A stretch of DNA of 64,000 nt from Sterolibacterium sp. (lineage in GTDB: Bacteria; Pseudomonadota; Gammaproteobacteria; Burkholderiales; Rhodocyclaceae), in the NCBI GenBank assembly GCA_028713555.1, contig JAQTOA010000001.1:227990-291989 (forward strand), in the 5' to 3' direction. Below the pieces are notes generated by a model that had not been told where the DNA came from, made no database searches, and saw only the letters and a program-made list of their open reading frames with translations. Of the stretch, positions 63,875 through 64,000 are shown one piece after another (position 1 is the stretch's first letter; each line of letters starts with the position of its first letter). Both the position numbers and the translations under genes were made by a program.

Positions 63875-64000
63875 GTAAGCGACTAGCGGATCCACCTGTA
63901 GTTCTTGGCTGAGCTGTGCAATCGTTTTGCCTTTTCGAAGGTGAGACGAATGGCGAAGAGGCACGGACTGGAATACTGGCGCAGGCATTTGGAGGCGTGG
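63875..64000 (+). mobile_element. Left end of an IS66-family insertion sequence (cut by window edge)
   Basis: The terminal GTAAGCG at 63875 is the conserved tip of IS66-family inverted repeats. An accessory tnpA-like frame starts 75 bp inside. IS66 makes 8-bp target duplications; the last 8 bp before the tip are GAACTGAC (63867-63874) and should recur after the other end. Confidence 0.6.
63950..64000 (+). CDS. IS66 accessory protein TnpA-like (start only)
   Basis: Seventeen residues from ATG 63950 to the edge, MAKRHGLEYWRRHLEAW, match the typical start of IS66-family TnpA proteins (W-R-x-H-x-E-A-W). AAGGTGAG lies 5 bp upstream. The rest is outside the window. Confidence 0.65.
   Translation, partial: MAKRHGLEYWRRHLEAW

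Overview
The window is GC-rich and gene-dense, with long co-directional operons and strong purine-rich ribosome binding sites. Its content points to a betaproteobacterium of the Rhodocyclales/Sterolibacteriaceae kind: duplicated acyl-CoA beta-oxidation genes, a PhaM-like granule protein, TonB-ExbB-ExbD-ExbD, many multiheme c-type cytochromes and FNR boxes. An anaerobic hydrocarbon, aromatic or steroid degrader able to use metal oxides would fit. That placement is inference; no 16S or marker phylogeny is available here.

Layout. 1-4.5 kb (minus): a cobalamin-binding mutase small subunit, MeaB, a thiolase and a FadJ-type fusion protein cut by the window edge, read from a clear sigma-70 type promoter at 4461-4489. 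4.7-14 kb (plus): a TetR regulator, then SDR, acyl-CoA synthetase, LCAD-type acyl-CoA dehydrogenase, aldehyde dehydrogenase and a second thiolase plus FadJ pair. Together these could carry an alcohol or aldehyde through the acyl-CoA to thiolysis. 14.2-20.2 kb: two CrtI-like FAD oxidoreductases, two small paralogous one-helix membrane proteins, an adrenodoxin-type [2Fe-2S] ferredoxin and its reductase, followed by a convergent AraC regulator. 21.4-25.1 kb: TonB, ExbB, two ExbD and a TPR protein. 25.2-28 kb: a succinate-semialdehyde dehydrogenase and an HD-GYP protein.

28.1-32.1 kb holds a translationally coupled zorA-zorB-zorC-like operon, a Zorya-type anti-phage system without the usual zorD or zorE effector. 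It abuts a UvrD-type helicase gene that carries an odd in-frame palindromic insertion. 34.5-40.2 kb is mixed: methyltransferase, orphan ParA-like ATPase, HD-GYP, PhaM-like, 3-hydroxybutyryl-CoA dehydrogenase, HDOD.

40.3-53 kb is an extracellular electron transfer island. It has a decaheme MtrA-type cytochrome, an MtrB-type porin and two OmcA/MtrC-type decaheme lipoproteins, each transcription unit preceded by an FNR box. Two toxin-antitoxin modules, an NrfJ-like protein, a helix-hairpin-helix protein and a Fic protein with a repeated operator are interspersed. 53-57.8 kb: GtrA-like protein, a large membrane protein and a GT2 glycosyltransferase. 57.9-60.1 kb: a four-heme cytochrome c and a membrane-anchored monoheme protein, which may extend the electron transfer chain. 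60.2-63.6 kb (minus): metK with a terminator-like leader hairpin, then a fused aldolase/SDR gene. The right edge enters what looks like an IS66-family element at about 63875.
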